A DNA stretch of 64,000 bases from assembly GCF_025370935.1 (NCBI RefSeq), contig NC_133482.1:16702852-16766851 (forward strand), in the 5' to 3' direction. A program made the position numbers and the translations under genes. This document shows positions 1 to 10,171 of this stretch, piece after piece. Position 1 is the stretch's first letter. The number at the start of each line of letters is the position of its first letter. This stretch comes from Choristoneura fumiferana. Taxonomy: Eukaryota > Arthropoda > Insecta > Lepidoptera > Tortricidae. The notes beneath the pieces are model-generated. The model worked only from the letters and a program-made list of their open reading frames with translations. It was not told the DNA's origin and did not search any database.

Positions 1-419
1 GACGGTAATTCCTCAGGTATTAATTATTTTTAGGAAACACTTATCAAAATGATCAGAAACCGTTTTGTATTTAACTAAGAAAAACTTTCGCACAAGGCCA
101 CGGTCACACACTCTAACATCTAATCACTGATGTATTGAGCAATTTTGTGGTGCAGTATATAAAAAACGAATCAAGAGAATCATATGACCAAAAGATCACT
201 AGTCAACATGGTGACTGTAGTCGAAATGCATGACTTAGTTCAAATATTGTGAACAATACGGCACGTGATAAGAAACCACGAGGGTTATTGTTTGTAAGGC
301 GCATGATGAACCTGTATTTGATTAGTATACTGATAAGTACTTGAATTTGCATTTCATTTCTTAACGTCGGTTCATTGAACCTTGCATTATAATGCAGTCG
401 GTTTACTAATGTATCGGCG
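1..419. other. Gene-free AT-rich stretch
   Basis: I see no coding potential, recognisable repeat end or RNA structure here. It is ordinary AT-rich intergenic sequence upstream of the only host exon in the window. Confidence 0.5.
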
Positions 420-1075
420 AAAATTATTTTAGCAAATTATTAACTCCCAACTATTTATCCCATATTTTTATTTAGGCGAAATGTTTTTTCCCAACTCAAC
501 GTTTCGCACTGATATCATTTCCCAACTAATGATTCGAAAAATTATTATTATGCAAATTATGACCTGGAATTTTTTTAAGATGTCATTTATGTTTTCGTCA
601 AATGTATTGATTGGCATACCTTAATTTAGCAACTTATTGAATGGCATCCAACCTACTTTTCTAGTGTCATTTATCCTGGCTGCTATAAAAAAAAAACCTA
701 ACATCGAAGCCTAAACTATCCAATCGCTTCTGTTCCGAACCGTCTTGCTCGCTCGCTTCGCTCGCTCGCACAAATCAAATTGAAGTATAACTTTGCAATG
801 TCAAAAATTGCCCAAATGTTATTTGACAATTTGTTATTTGCCTAAGCCAATCATTTGCTACATAATTATTTGCCACATAAATGTGTGATGAAGTAAAATT
901 TTGCAATGTAAAAATGTTGCGAAATAAAAAAAATGTGAAGTAAAGTTATGCCAAATATTAGTTTGCCAAATGAAACTTTGGCGAAAGGTTGGTTGCTAAG
1001 GTTGTGTGAAAATTTGGCGAAACATATTTCGCCGAAAAGGCAGTACACCAATGCGGTTAAAGGTTTAACTTTGAA
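420..1075. repeat. Degenerate AT-rich interspersed repeat with a GC patch
   Basis: Short words such as TTTGCCAAA, ATTTGGCGAA and TTGCAATGT recur with variation, separated by 15-30 bp. At 745-771 there is a compact patch of CTCGCTCG / CGCTTCGC repeats that is GC-rich against the background. The texture is that of a decayed non-autonomous element with internal imperfect repeats, but I cannot find clean ends or a target duplication. The two short opposed ORFs here (866-1051 and 948-1160) look like by-products of these words. Confidence 0.35.
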
Positions 1076-2130
1076 TTACATTAGCGATTTATTCAAAATT
1101 GTTGGTAATGAATATACTATAATTATACTAATTAACGCTGACCTGAAAATATCAAATTAATTCCTAAATCAGACTCAAATTAACTACTTTTCTTAGTTCC
1201 TTTAACTTCAAAAAAGTTAACATAGTTTTACGTCATAATAAAACCTGCCAGTCACCACAGTAGCAGTATCACTAAAATAAGCAACCCACCATAAAAATCT
1301 GTCAAAAATGATGCTCGTACATTTAAGCTGTACAGTCATCTGCGGACAAACGATACGGTAAAAAACTGCAGTCCGGAATATTCCGTCCTCACTTTTCCTA
1401 TACATAAGATAATTTACGTAACAAATAAATATATAGGTAACAAGATGATATTGCGTCAAGTCCGAAAAGCAAAGCCACGCACAATGTAATAGAGTGATGG
1501 GAAGCGAATCTTTGGCAGATCGGTCACATAGATACAATAAAATAAAACTTTCTTTTTTTTTCTATTTTCGATAGTAATCATAAACTTGCGCGCTTGATCT
1601 TTGGATAGATCCGAAATTTTACGACGATTATCTGATATTATTAAACCGTTATTTATCCGATAGTTTGTATTAAGAAAAAAGAAACAGTTGAAAGATATAT
1701 TGGAATCATAAAAATATATTATGTTGAATTTTCTTTTACACCTTAGTTTTTACACTAAAGGCTAATTTTATAAATTAGCGAGTCAAAATTTTGCGACAGA
1801 TCGTAGGTTTTATTTATTTAAGTTATTATATTACAATGATGTCAATCGATGAAGACATACGAATAAAAAAGTCAAACAGTTCTGTTATCAATCATATCAC
1901 AAGGTACATTCAAGACCAGAATGGATATAGGCTGTTACAGAATCATTGGGCTACTTCTTCGGCCTCGTCTGTACTTACCATTAGGTGAAATATAGGTCAA
2001 TCAGTGATCAGTTAAAAAAAATTACGCTTAACTAAGCTTAAAAGGTTAATGAGTCATCTGAAAAATCATGACACCTTTGTCACACTGATGTTAAACAAAC
2101 AGACCTGGAACTCCGCATAGATAAAGTTAT
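1076..2130. other. Upstream non-coding region of the 2255 gene
   Basis: AT-rich, no recognised repeat. It would contain distal regulatory sequence of the gene whose TATA box lies at 2131, but I can point to no specific site. ORFs at 1217-1537 (minus) and 1791-1988 (plus) lack any recognisable domain and are probably chance. Confidence 0.4.
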
Positions 2131-2166
2131 TATAAATACAACGAAATCATCTACTCGTGCACAGTG
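2131..2166 (+). promoter_or_regulatory. Probable core promoter (TATA box plus initiator)
   Basis: TATAAATA lies at 2131-2138. A CACAGT initiator-like sequence (arthropod initiators are close to TCAGT) lies at 2160-2165. The spacing puts +1 about 30 bp after the first T of the TATA box, the classical geometry. From there a UTR of about 90 nt leads to the ATG at 2255. The arrangement is seen in the sequence; transcription is inferred. Confidence 0.6.
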
Positions 2167-2254
2167 TGCCAGCGCACATAGTTGTGCCTTGCTGTCCAAT
2201 ACTTAACTAATTTAACATATCTTAAGAAACCCTTTCTTCTAAACTAGATTAAAA
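2161..2254 (+). other. Inferred 5' UTR of the 2255 gene
   Basis: About 94 nt between the putative initiator and the ATG. No upstream ATG of note is seen. The bases just before the start (TTAAAA then ATGG) match the A-rich insect translation context well, which supports 2255 as the start. Confidence 0.5.
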
Positions 2255-2728
2255 ATGGCGCCTGGTGTCATTTCTAATGCAGAAAGTATCATTAATAACT
2301 CTCTTGAAGAAATTTCTGCAGTCCATAATAACACCCTGATTAACGCTTTATTAGCTCAAAATGAGCTTTCTCTTGAAAAAATATGCCCCATTGACCATAC
2401 TAAGCCGTTTATCGATGGAGATATTGGTGTCGAGAAAATTCGAAACGGACTAATGTGCAAGGAAGGCGTGGATGGCATTGAAGTTAATGGGAAAGCAATT
2501 GATTTGAACATTGAGAAAACTTGTCCTATTGACCACACTGAGTTTAGTGATCCAATTGTGAATGGTCAAAATGGGGTAAAAGTTGAAAATGAGAATGGGG
2601 TAGAAATGATTGAAAAGCTCATTCCGAAGAAACCAGTTCGTAAGGTTGTGAAACCTAAAGTGCTTAAGAACATGGAATCACATGATTACCTGTACGACCG
2701 CCTTTACGACAGTGGTTGCCCCATGGCT
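2255..2728 (+). CDS. First coding exon of an unrecognised multi-exon gene
   Basis: This exon encodes 158 residues in phase 0 and ends exactly at a strong GTAAGT donor; the open frame continues only seven codons into the intron before a stop at 2747-2749. The protein starts MAPG and has no signal peptide or membrane segment. Residues 1-120 are acidic and Asn/Ile-rich and look disordered. They contain two copies of a CPIDHT motif (44-49 and 90-95), each preceded by an E-K pair and 46 residues apart, so they look like a small internal duplication. A Lys/Pro-rich basic patch (about 124-138) is followed by an aromatic SHDYLYDRLYDSGCPMA end. Three Cys-Pro dipeptides (44, 90, 155) resemble heme-regulatory CP motifs, which is only a resemblance. 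I do not recognise the family and assign no function. It is the best host-gene candidate because promoter, start context, frame and donor all agree. Confidence 0.7.
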
Positions 2729-2734
2729 GTAAGT
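2729..2734 (+). other. 5' splice donor
   Basis: GTAAGT directly follows codon 158 (GCT), giving a phase-0 intron. It is a full match to the consensus intron start. No partner acceptor plus homologous exon could be recognised in the rest of the window. Confidence 0.6.
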
Positions 2735-3187
2735 AAAACTCATCAATAAGAATAAAATAATTAATTAAGTACAAGGTGATTTGCTAACAAATTTGGTTGC
2801 GTCCCGTGGGAACTTTAGACGTTTCCAGGATTAAATATAGCCTATGTTAGCATTCTAAGTATAGGTATTTTTAAACGGGTTCATTATTTAAATTTAATAA
2901 ACACATAACAAACAAATAAACAAACACACCGTCTAATCGTTTTCCTTATTAACATTTGTTTAGTTTAAAGAAGATCACAATTACTCATCTAAAAAGCACA
3001 TGCTGATTTATTTTTTAATATTACAAATTAACTTTTCCATTTGAATTCCGTATACCTTTTAACAAGTTAAAAGTAACTCGAGCACTTATCAAACATTAGT
3101 TTTCTTAACTTATATTTAAACTTGTAAACTTTTAATTAAATAAGCGTTCGATTTTCGCTGAATTATTTCATCGAAGAACGTTTCAAT
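2735..3187. other. Start of intron 1, no features
   Basis: AT-rich sequence without repeats I recognise, running into the first scaffold gap. Confidence 0.5.
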
Positions 3188-3287
3188 NNNNNNNNNNNNN
3201 NNNNNNNNNNNNNNNNNNNNNNNNNNNNNNNNNNNNNNNNNNNNNNNNNNNNNNNNNNNNNNNNNNNNNNNNNNNNNNNNNNNNNNN
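3188..3287. other. Assembly gap (100 N)
   Basis: Exactly 100 N, the usual placeholder for a gap of unknown size. It sits in the probable first intron, so an exon or repeat could be missing. Confidence 0.95.
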
Positions 3288-3738
3288 AATTTTACCTTGA
3301 GAAATCTCTCTTTGTGTTTTTCTGTATTGCTTACTATGTGTTGGTGTTCATTAAAGAGTTATCGTGTTGTAATTGTAATGTAATATTTTCCAAAGCAAAG
3401 TTTGGGATCGTTTTACTTGCGTTAGTATCATACATAAAAAAAAACTTTAAGCCCTTATACTATAAGGAGGTCTGGCTGTCGCGGGCTCTGGGTTCATATT
3501 AATTGCATACATACTTGGTTAAGGACTTTTTTATTAATTAAGAAGACAGAAGACCATGCAGCTTTATAAGTTGTTTGTCTGAAGAGGAAAAATTTAATAA
3601 AAAAACTAAAATATGACTAAACGTTTTATTAAAACAATTGGTTCAATCTGATGCCGGATTAATAGAGACAGTATTAAAATATCCTATTTCAGGTATCAGG
3701 ATCCTATTTCATCGTATGGCGGTGAGGAGCATTCTGCT
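3288..3738. other. No features seen
   Basis: AT-rich, with a poly-A/T patch. The ORFs at 3314-3502 and 3638-3898 have no domain; the second runs into the LINE tail at 3739. Confidence 0.4.
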
Positions 3739-3892
3739 CACACTCCATCATCATCGTCATCTCAGCCGTAGGACGTCCACTGTTGGACATAGGCCTCCCC
3801 ATAGACCGTCCAGTTGCTTCGGTTGGCAGTTGGCTTGCATCCAGCGTGAACCCGTGGCTTTAACCAGACAGCGCGGTCTTTTCAAGAGCTTT
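3739..3892 (-). repeat. LINE 3' end, minus strand
   Basis: Reads CATCATCATCGTCATCTCAG, then a GTAGGACGTCCACTGTTGG block, then CATAGGCCTCCCC and GTTGCTTCGGTTGG. On the minus strand this is the common lepidopteran non-LTR 3' end finishing in a GAT repeat. Related copies lie at 6685, 8431, 31044, 39765 and 50865. Confidence 0.75.
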
Positions 3893-4288
3893 GCTTAGAG
3901 GAGTTAAATGAATGCAGATTTATTTGCTCAGATTTCCTAGGTGATATTTCCCGCTCGACAACAAACAGCTTGGAACTCGCTCAGCCACAGTTTACTGAGC
4001 ATTCCTCAAAGGCACAAGAAAACCTAGGTATTCAATCTACAAGTTTTATACAGTATAGAAGGTGTCCTGCCCCGCTGCAAAACTAAATTAAGTAACTAAA
4101 ATCGTAATTATTACAGGTTTTTTTAAAAAAGGCTGCCAATTTATACCTCGTCAAACTCTTAATTAAAAATACTGACCGCAAAAATTCGAACATCGCTAAA
4201 TTGAAATTAAAAAAAATGTGTTTCTTTTTTTTCACACGTAATAAAATTTATCGCACAATTGGTACATCAATTACTTACAACCTTTTTT
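3893..4288. other. No features seen
   Basis: AT-rich filler between two retroposon fragments. Confidence 0.4.
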
Positions 4289-4557
4289 GACGACCAGATG
4301 GCCTAGTGGTCAGAGAACCTGACTACGAAGCTAAGGTCCCGGGTTCATTCCCGTGTCGGGGCAGATATTTGTATGAAAAATACGAATGTTTCTCGGTCTT
4401 TGGGTGTTTAATATGTTATTTAAGTATTATCTATCTATTAATTATATTTATCCGTTGCTTAGTACCCATAACACAAGCTTTGCTAAGCTTACTTTGGGAC
4501 TAGGTCAATTGGTATGAATGGTCCCACGTGATATTTATTTATTATTTATTTATTTAT
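4289..4557 (+). repeat. tRNA-derived SINE (family B), near full length
   Basis: The head holds an A-box-like GATGGCCTAGTGGTCAGAG and a B-box-like GGGTTCATTCCCG in the spacing of a tRNA gene. The body includes ATTTGTATGAAAAATACG and ends in GGACTAGGTCAATTGG followed by TTTATT repeats. Minus-strand relatives sit at 41418 and 52462, and a decayed one at 20890. Confidence 0.8.
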
Positions 4558-4917
4558 TACTTTTATTTCTTTTGACTTGTACCACCTCAATCCCGACCTG
4601 TTTTGTTACGTCATCGATCATCTTCAACGCGTTTTTTGCCGCGTCGCGTGAAATGTCCAAAATTACTTACAGCACACTACATAGGTCGTGCAAAAATAAT
4701 TTGTTCTCGCAAAATGTTTACTCGCGCCGGCTTCTACGGAACTATATTTTGGTCTTATCTTTTCACTGTGGGGCTGGAGAGGATTTATTTTGACGTTCTT
4801 CGCAGGCTTTGAAGCAGTTTTTGTAGTATTTTCGCTGTTTAGTATCGTTGTGACTGCTTCATTTGTTAGAGCTGTTCACTGCTACTACGTCAGCAAATAA
4901 TTCATTTATCGCCCACT
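4558..4917. other. Unclassified sequence
   Basis: Moderately GC-rich compared with its flanks (around 4640-4800). Overlapping ORFs at 4518-4793 and 4603-4812 have no domain I recognise. Possibly an old repeat. Confidence 0.3.
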
Positions 4918-5048
4918 CGCGGGAACTATATTTTCCGGGATAAAAAATATTCTATGTCCTTTTCAGGGTCTCAAACTATACCTATATAGATAATTTTATT
5001 AAAATCGATGCCTTCAGCGTGAAAGCGTTACAAACAAACACACAGATA
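4918..5048 (+). repeat. Retroposon fragment (GGGATAAAAA / GTTACAAACA family)
   Basis: Contains GGGAACTATATTTTCCGGGA, then a cluster ending CGTGAAAGCGTTACAAACAA. These are parts of a widespread lepidopteran element whose fuller copies are at 10172 and 11287. Confidence 0.6.
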
Positions 5049-5059
5049 TTCTCTTTATG

Positions 5060-5232
5060 TACCATCAGCCAAATAAGTGGTCTACCAATTTTTATACAAG
5101 TTCCTATTAAATGAATATGTCGCTAAAGTCGAACTTTCAAGTTGACAGATACGTCTATTGGCATTATTGTTTTATGACATGCAAACGATTATCAGCTTTA
5201 GGGTGGTAGACTACATATTAGGCTGATGGTAC
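5060..5232. mobile_element. MITE with ~28-bp inverted ends
   Basis: The left end GTACCATCAGCCAAATAAG and the right end ATATTAGGCTGATGGTAC are imperfect inverted repeats extending through GGTCTACCA / TGGTAGACT. About 173 bp, non-coding. The termini identify it as a non-autonomous DNA element; the superfamily is unclear. Confidence 0.75.
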
Positions 5233-5440
5233 CTGTCTTCTGTAACGCTGTACTCCGATGCTCGTACTATCGTTTACAGTATCTGTATAATGTCGTTATT
5301 GTCATAGAGTAATTATTGTCACGTACACTGTATATATATGTACATTGTTTATTATCAAAGTATAAATAAATTAAATAAGCGCTTACTAGGTATTTCTGGT
5401 GTAAAATTAAGTAATTGTATTGTATTGTATTATTAACAGT
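5233..5440. other. Short AT-rich spacer
   Basis: Includes an ATTGT pentanucleotide run near 5415-5435, a motif typical of LINE tails. Nothing else seen. Confidence 0.4.
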
Positions 5441-5600
5441 CAAAGTAAAAGTCAAAATATCTTTATTCAATTTAGGCTAAAACAAGCACTCTTGAATGTC
5501 AAAACAAAACTCTACCACCGGTTCGGAAAAACCGCTCTGTTGATAAGAATCCGGCAAGAAACTCAACGAGGTATATTTTTTTAAACAGATTTACAATACA
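5441..5600 (-). repeat. LINE 3' tail, minus strand (unoccupied relative of the 27.3-kb site)
   Basis: On the minus strand this reads CTCGTTGAGTTTCTTGCCGG onwards to TAGCCTAAATTGAATAAAGA and a TTTGAC tail. The same tail recurs at 27.7-28.4 kb and 44.84 kb. Around 5573-5590 it shows the undisturbed TTTAAAAAAATATACCTCG that the MITE at 27375 has split. Confidence 0.75.
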
Positions 5601-5820
5601 CAAGATACACAGATTTACATTCAAAATTATATCAGTTAAAAAGGAAGTTTAGATTTTACGACGGCATGATAATGATAAGGATGATTATGTAACCAACAAA
5701 AATTGATGATAAGTGCAAAATTTGAAATCACAAGAGCGGAAACCCAATCTAGCAAAGCTATGAACTCAAAATTTCACCTACCCCAATAAACTTACAAGAG
5801 TAGAAAAACTCCTAACCTTG
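5601..5820. other. No features seen
   Basis: AT-rich sequence. Confidence 0.4.
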
Positions 5821-5995
5821 AAATTTCAAAGTCCAATATTTGAAAAATGTCTGACCCACGTCAAGAAAACTCGCTTTCACCTAAAAAAACTGCATTGCAA
5901 TCGGTCCATCTGTTTGAGAGCTACGATGCTACAGACTAACAGACAGATATTAGCGTCAAACTTATAACACCCCTCTTTTTGCGGCGGTGATTAAA
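5821..5995 (-). repeat. Retroposon fragment (CCGACGCAAAAAG family), minus strand
   Basis: Reverse-complement matches to the element better seen at 20597, 38309 and 49359: CACCCCTCTTTTTGCGGCGG at one end and CAAAGTCCAATATTTGAAAA at the other, with GTCCATCTGTTTGAGAGCTA between them. Confidence 0.65.
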
Positions 5996-6431
5996 AATAT
6001 AATACACAGATCATTCACGTATTTGAAAACATAAAGGATTACGATTTCGCACGTAACATGTCAGACTTACGTCGACTACACGTAGGTACCTACGTGGATG
6101 ACATGATTTTTTTAAATATCCTCAAAAATCTATTTCATTTTGCCTTCCGCTTCCGCATTATTACGATGTTTTAATTTACCTCTCATTGTTTTCCTTAATC
6201 TAAAAACTGTCATGGTTAGCACCACTCGGTTTATATTTTATTTCCCATGAAAAGATGCCCCTGTCCCTTGGCTAATAAAAATAATGGACTTGTGACATTA
6301 ACCCGGCTTTACTCTGATGTTATGTGGCAATTATACTGCTTAGACGCAGTTGACTTGGACTATATAAATGGACCTTCCGTTTCCGTAAAAGTTTATCCAC
6401 TTCAAGAAAAAGAATTATATACTAAACCGAC
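5996..6431. other. Unclassified, holds most of a doubtful ORF
   Basis: The ORF 6247-6525 (plus) begins here. Its last 30 or so codons are read from the SINE that starts near 6432, so at most codons 1-60 could be ancient coding sequence. No domain is seen. Confidence 0.3.
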
Positions 6432-6640
6432 TTTTGATTCGAAATTACATTTGAAATTTACTGCAAGCTTGAAGGAAAATATCGTGAGGATATCTGTATT
6501 CGAAGGAATTCAAGGGTGTGTGTGAAGTTCCCAATCCACACTGGGCCCGCGTGAAAATTACGGCCCAAGCCCTCTAATTATGAGAGGAGGTCTGTGTCCA
6601 GCAGTGAAACGTGTATAGGTTAGGATAATTATGATGACTT
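6432..6640 (+). repeat. tRNA-derived SINE (family A), 5'-truncated
   Basis: Begins in the ACATTTGAAATTTAC block and continues through GTGTGAAGTTCCCAATCC, CACTGGGCCCGCGTG and GAGAGGAGGTCTGTGTCCAG. Decayed relative to the copies at 7357 and 42845. Confidence 0.75.
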
Positions 6641-6679
6641 TTGATTCCATAAAAGCTGTAGATACTAGGTTAAAGACGT

Positions 6680-6815
6680 GAGTTCAGACCTGGGCAGAGC
6701 CGCGGGTTCACGGTGGATGCAGGTCGCATCCAACCGAAGCGATTAGAGGTCTATGGGGGAGGCCTATGTCCAACAGTGGACGTCCTATAGCTAATACGAC
6801 GATGATGATTGTAGT
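6680..6815 (+). repeat. LINE 3' end, plus strand
   Basis: Reads GGGTTCACGGTGGATGCAGG, then GGGGGAGGCCTATGTCCAAC, AGTGGACGTCCTATAG and a GATGATGATT tail. Same family as the minus-strand copy at 3739. Confidence 0.75.
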
Positions 6816-6954
6816 GTGTATTATAGTAAGTAGTTAAAGGCTGACCAGAATTATAAAAAACCTCGCCATATTGCGGAAAATCAATAGAACTAATTTATTG
6901 CACTGGTAACACTAAATTCAAATGTCATTTATCTATTGCTGTCAAAGTTTAACG
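6816..6954. other. Short spacer, nothing seen
   Basis: AT-rich sequence without recognised motifs. Confidence 0.4.
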
Positions 6955-7100
6955 TTATTTGCGCGTGGTATTTTAAAGTGTTATTTTAGTCAAAATACCA
7001 CAAACGGGACTTATCACGCTATTATTACACAAGTAATATTTACCTCGACGTTTCGGCAACGTTACGTTAAGTGTTATTTTGTGCATTAAAATGCCGATGA
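6955..7100. repeat. Interspersed repeat fragment (GACGTTTCGGCAACGTT)
   Basis: Contains ACGGGACTTATCACGC, then TTACCTCGACGTTTCGGCAA. I recognise this combination as a common lepidopteran interspersed sequence. Ends are not defined here. Confidence 0.5.
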
Positions 7101-7356
7101 TTATCCATAGCCTTGGAAAAAAACAATGTATAAAAGTATTTGTCATAGAAAAGGTCCGAGGGATTGGAAAATATTCCTTTAAGTTCACCGACACCGTTGT
7201 CAATATGACTGGTAGGTATCGTACCTATATATACTTAATTTTTTAGCATTTAAAATAAAGCTAAGAAATCTTGACGTGTCTTTTTGTTGAAATATGTAAC
7301 AATTAGCAAGGACATTATGATCATTAACATTGTTTTTGGTATCATAAGTAATAGTT

Positions 7357-7669
7357 CATCATCATCATCATCCCAGCCTATATACGTCCCACTGCGGGCA
7401 CAGGCCCCTCAGAACAAGAGGGCTTGGGCCGTAGTTCCCACGCGGGCCCAGTGCGGATTGGGAACTTCACACGCACCATTGAATTGCTTCGCAGGTTTGT
7501 GCAGGTTTCCTCACGATGTTTTCCTTCACCGCAAAGCTCGTGGTAAATTTCAAATGTAATTCCGCACATAAATTTCGAAAAACTCAGAGGTGCGAGCCGG
7601 GGTTTGAACCCACGATCCTCTGCTTGAAAGGCCATAGGTCAAACCACTCGGCCACCACGGCTCCTAATA
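7357..7669 (-). mobile_element. Full-length tRNA-derived SINE (family A) with target duplication
   Basis: Minus orientation. It starts with the CATCATCATCATCCCAGCC tail complement and ends with the tRNA-like head (AACCACTCGGCCACCACGG on the plus strand, complement of the A-box region; TTTGAACCC complement of the B box). A perfect 11-bp direct repeat AAGTAATAGTT flanks it at 7346-7356 and 7670-7680. This is the cleanest SINE insertion in the window and defines the family ends. The ORFs that cover it on both strands (7284-7559, 7378-7635, 7516-7743) are SINE sequence. Confidence 0.9.
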
Positions 7670-7680
7670 AAGTAATAGTT

Positions 7681-8228
7681 ACTCTTTTATTAAAAAAGTT
7701 TTTCAATAAAAAGACTCGTCAAGATTGCTTAGCTTATTTCTAATCCTAAAATAAACGAAGTATAGTAAGTGTAAAGAATGTTGCAATATAAAACGTAGAA
7801 GTGCTGCCGTCGCATCAGGTTTTTTATATTCCTGGTCAGCCTTTATCAGAAACTAACGTTAATTAATCAAGTATCTGGTCAATATTATGATAACACCTAC
7901 AATAGATTATATTTTACGAGTATTACGGCAAACCTCGTGACAGGTGACCTTTAGGGACAGTCTTCATTGTTATAATCTATTCCTAGTAATTCCTGCCTAA
8001 AACTTTGTTAATTTTTCGGGGAAAATTTCGCACATAAACTCGTAATTAGCCTATGTTAATACAAATTCTTTGTCGATCCCTAATTGATTGCTCTTCTCAT
8101 CTACTGACAGGTTGTGGTGGAGATCCCTTAATTAAAAGCATAATTTTGCCTTATTACATGTATCTCATTGTCGAATGTATTTGTTTTTTTTTGTACAAAA
8201 AGTGTTTTCATACAAAATTAAACTAACT
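7681..8228. other. No features seen
   Basis: AT-rich sequence between two SINE copies. Confidence 0.4.
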
Positions 8229-8300
8229 ACGGCCCAAAGCCCTCTCATTTCGAGAGGAGACCTGTGCCCAGCAGTGGGACGTATGTAGGCTGGGATGATG
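8229..8300 (+). repeat. SINE family A 3' end, plus strand
   Basis: Only the last ~70 bp: CGGCCCAAAGCCCTCTCA, CTGTGCCCAGCAGTGGGACG, then a GATGATGATGATAAT tail. Confidence 0.75.
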
Positions 8301-8430
8301 ATGATAATATTGATGATATATAAGTTACATATTGCACCTCTATAAAAGGAAAAAGCTGGGACCAGCAAATAAGATTAGGTTGGAACTGCGATCCCACACG
8401 AACATTCTTACTCGCATACAAAAGCTGTTA

Positions 8431-8512
8431 ACATCATCATCATCTCAGCCGTAGGACGTCCACTGTTAGGTAGGCCTCCCCCATAGACCTCCAGTTACCT
8501 CGGTTCCAAAAG
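8431..8512 (-). repeat. LINE 3' end fragment, minus strand
   Basis: CATCATCATCTCAGCCGTAG, then GACGTCCACTGTTAGG and GGCCTCCCCCATAGACC. Same family as 3739. Confidence 0.7.
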
Positions 8513-8534
8513 CTGTTAGGCTAAACAAAATTAC

Positions 8535-8757
8535 ATACATACACACACACACAAACATCACGCCTGTATTCCCAAATGGGCACACGAAACGTTACGGCTT
8601 CGGAGCCACATTTAGCAATTTTAGGTTTTAAGTTTGACAAAAACGGTACAATAGTGACAGGTTGCTAGCCTGTCGCCTACGGTATACCTTAACCATCTTT
8701 TGTCGCCTCTTACGACATCCGCGGAAGAAATGGAGAGGTGTAATTCTAACCCGACAC
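8535..8757. repeat. CA-repeat-linked interspersed repeat, copy 1
   Basis: An ACACAC run followed by ATCACGCCTGTATTCCCAAA, ACGAAACGTTACGGCTTCGG, GACAGGTTGCTAGCCTGTCG and CCTCTTACGACATCCGCGG. A second copy at 21836 matches along its whole length, showing this is a dispersed family whose boundary coincides with the dinucleotide run. Confidence 0.75.
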
Positions 8758-8814
8758 CAAACAAAATTATGCGGTATAAATTGGCACAAACGTGGTTATG
8801 TACTTTTATTCATT

Positions 8815-9105
8815 TTTTATTTTATTCGACTGGATGGCAAACGAGCAAGTGGGTCTCCTGATGGTAAGAGATCACTACCACCCATAAACATCTGCAACAC
8901 CAGGGGTATTGCAGATGCGTTGCCAACCTAGAGGCCTAAGATGGAATACCACAAGTGCCAGTAATTTCACCGGCTGTCTTACTCTCCAAGCCGAAACACA
9001 ATGGTGCAAGCACTGCTGCTTCACGGTAGGATTAGCAAGCAAGATGGTGGTAGCAATACGGGCGGACCTTGCACAAGGTCCTACCACCTTCAAGATGATG
9101 TGATG
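8815..9105 (+). repeat. Lepidopteran dispersed repeat (GGTCCTACCACC family), plus
   Basis: Starts TTTTATTCGACTGGATGGC, then GTGGGTCTCCTGATGGTAAG, AACACCAGGGGTATTGCAGA, TTTCACCGGCTGTCTTACTC and ends CACAAGGTCCTACCACC. Other copies: 16945, 23620, and minus-strand copies at 41112, 47455 and 52185. The several ORFs here on both strands are repeat sequence. Confidence 0.8.
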
Positions 9106-9784
9106 AGTTAATTTATTTATTTTTGTACTTATTAGCCAATATAAAATACAACATTACAGTTCATACCAATGCGCTGTAAATGTTTGTAATAACAATACTA
9201 CCATAGTTTATATTTAATCACAATAGTAATAAGGTAGTTATGCCTAATGATACTGTACTTTACAAGATTATGCCAAAAATTTAGAACCATTTTGAAAATT
9301 TCGTGAGTTCTACAGCTTACGATGCTATTAGTTATTTGTTCTATGCTCGTATATCATGATTTTTACTAAAGTATAATCTTAATTTTTCGACCGTATTATC
9401 ACCTTGAAGGTAAGTTTTAAGGAAAAGCAATTTCCTAGATTGTAAATAATTTCTAGTTAACCTAACCTACTCGTGATATCAAAACATTAAGGCATAGAAC
9501 ACGCAAATGGCAAATCACAAAAAGTCTATACGTATTTTTCAACCTTTGGAGAAATTAATCAAGGTATTTTTTTACTGGGACACAATTATTTGACAAACAA
9601 CTAGAACGTACTTTGCGCTGTATGATCTAAATTTACTTTTAGTCGTTTTGTTGAACACTTAATGTATTCTAATAACGTTCTAATGTGATGGGGAAGGCCT
9701 AATGTCGATCAGTGGGCGTTCTACGGGAGTGAAAGTAAGTCCACTTGGCTGTAATTAGTGTGAAGATAAACCTTGAGTATAAAG
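9106..9784. other. No features seen
   Basis: AT-rich sequence. A short GGGGAAGGCCTAATGTCGA near 9690 is a decayed LINE-tail fragment. Confidence 0.4.
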
Positions 9785-10020
9785 GACTAAGATTGGTTTT
9801 TTGGAATCTTTTTGTATTTTTTATTTCAATTCCAAATTTTTACTTTTACGGTCATCCGTAAAACCGAAATTGAAAAACAAACTGAAATATAGATGCAGAG
9901 AAAAAACAGAAAAATAAGACCATCACTGGAAATCGAACCCAGGTCCTCGGTAATCCGTACCGCGTGCTATACCGCTACACCACTGATGGTCAACGGTACC
10001 GACACGAATTTCCCTATGTA
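9785..10020 (-). repeat. tRNA-derived SINE (family C), minus strand
   Basis: The tail complement TTGGTTTTTTGGAATCTTTT is at the left. The tRNA-like head at the right carries GAAATCGAACCCAGGTCCTC (B box complement) and CTATACCGCTACACCACTG (A box complement). Copies at 14950, 17497 and 17650. Confidence 0.75.
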
Positions 10021-10171
10021 CCTCATATCTCAGCTTGTGTTTCTTACTTAGTCACTTAAGCAGCGACGCTAGCGACATCTATGCCGTAAGCCCTCAAACT
10101 TTTTCGGCATTCCTTTGGAACTAACCGCTCACCCAAGGACTAGCTTTTGCCGGCGGCTTTGCTTTCACAGA
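10021..10171. repeat. Sequence linked to SINE family C
   Basis: The segment with GCAGCGACGCTAGCGACATC and GGAACTAACCGCTCACCC recurs in reverse complement at 17650-17760, next to another family C head. It is therefore probably an upstream part of the same repeat. Confidence 0.5.

Noticed and set aside
6247..6525. 92-codon ORF
   Set aside because: Its C-terminal third is SINE sequence, and no domain or splice structure supports the rest.
7284..7743. Overlapping ORFs of 75-91 codons on both strands
   Set aside because: They are read from the family A SINE, whose ends and target duplication are clear. The same peptides recur wherever the SINE does (42898-43140, 53884-54172, 11099-11467).
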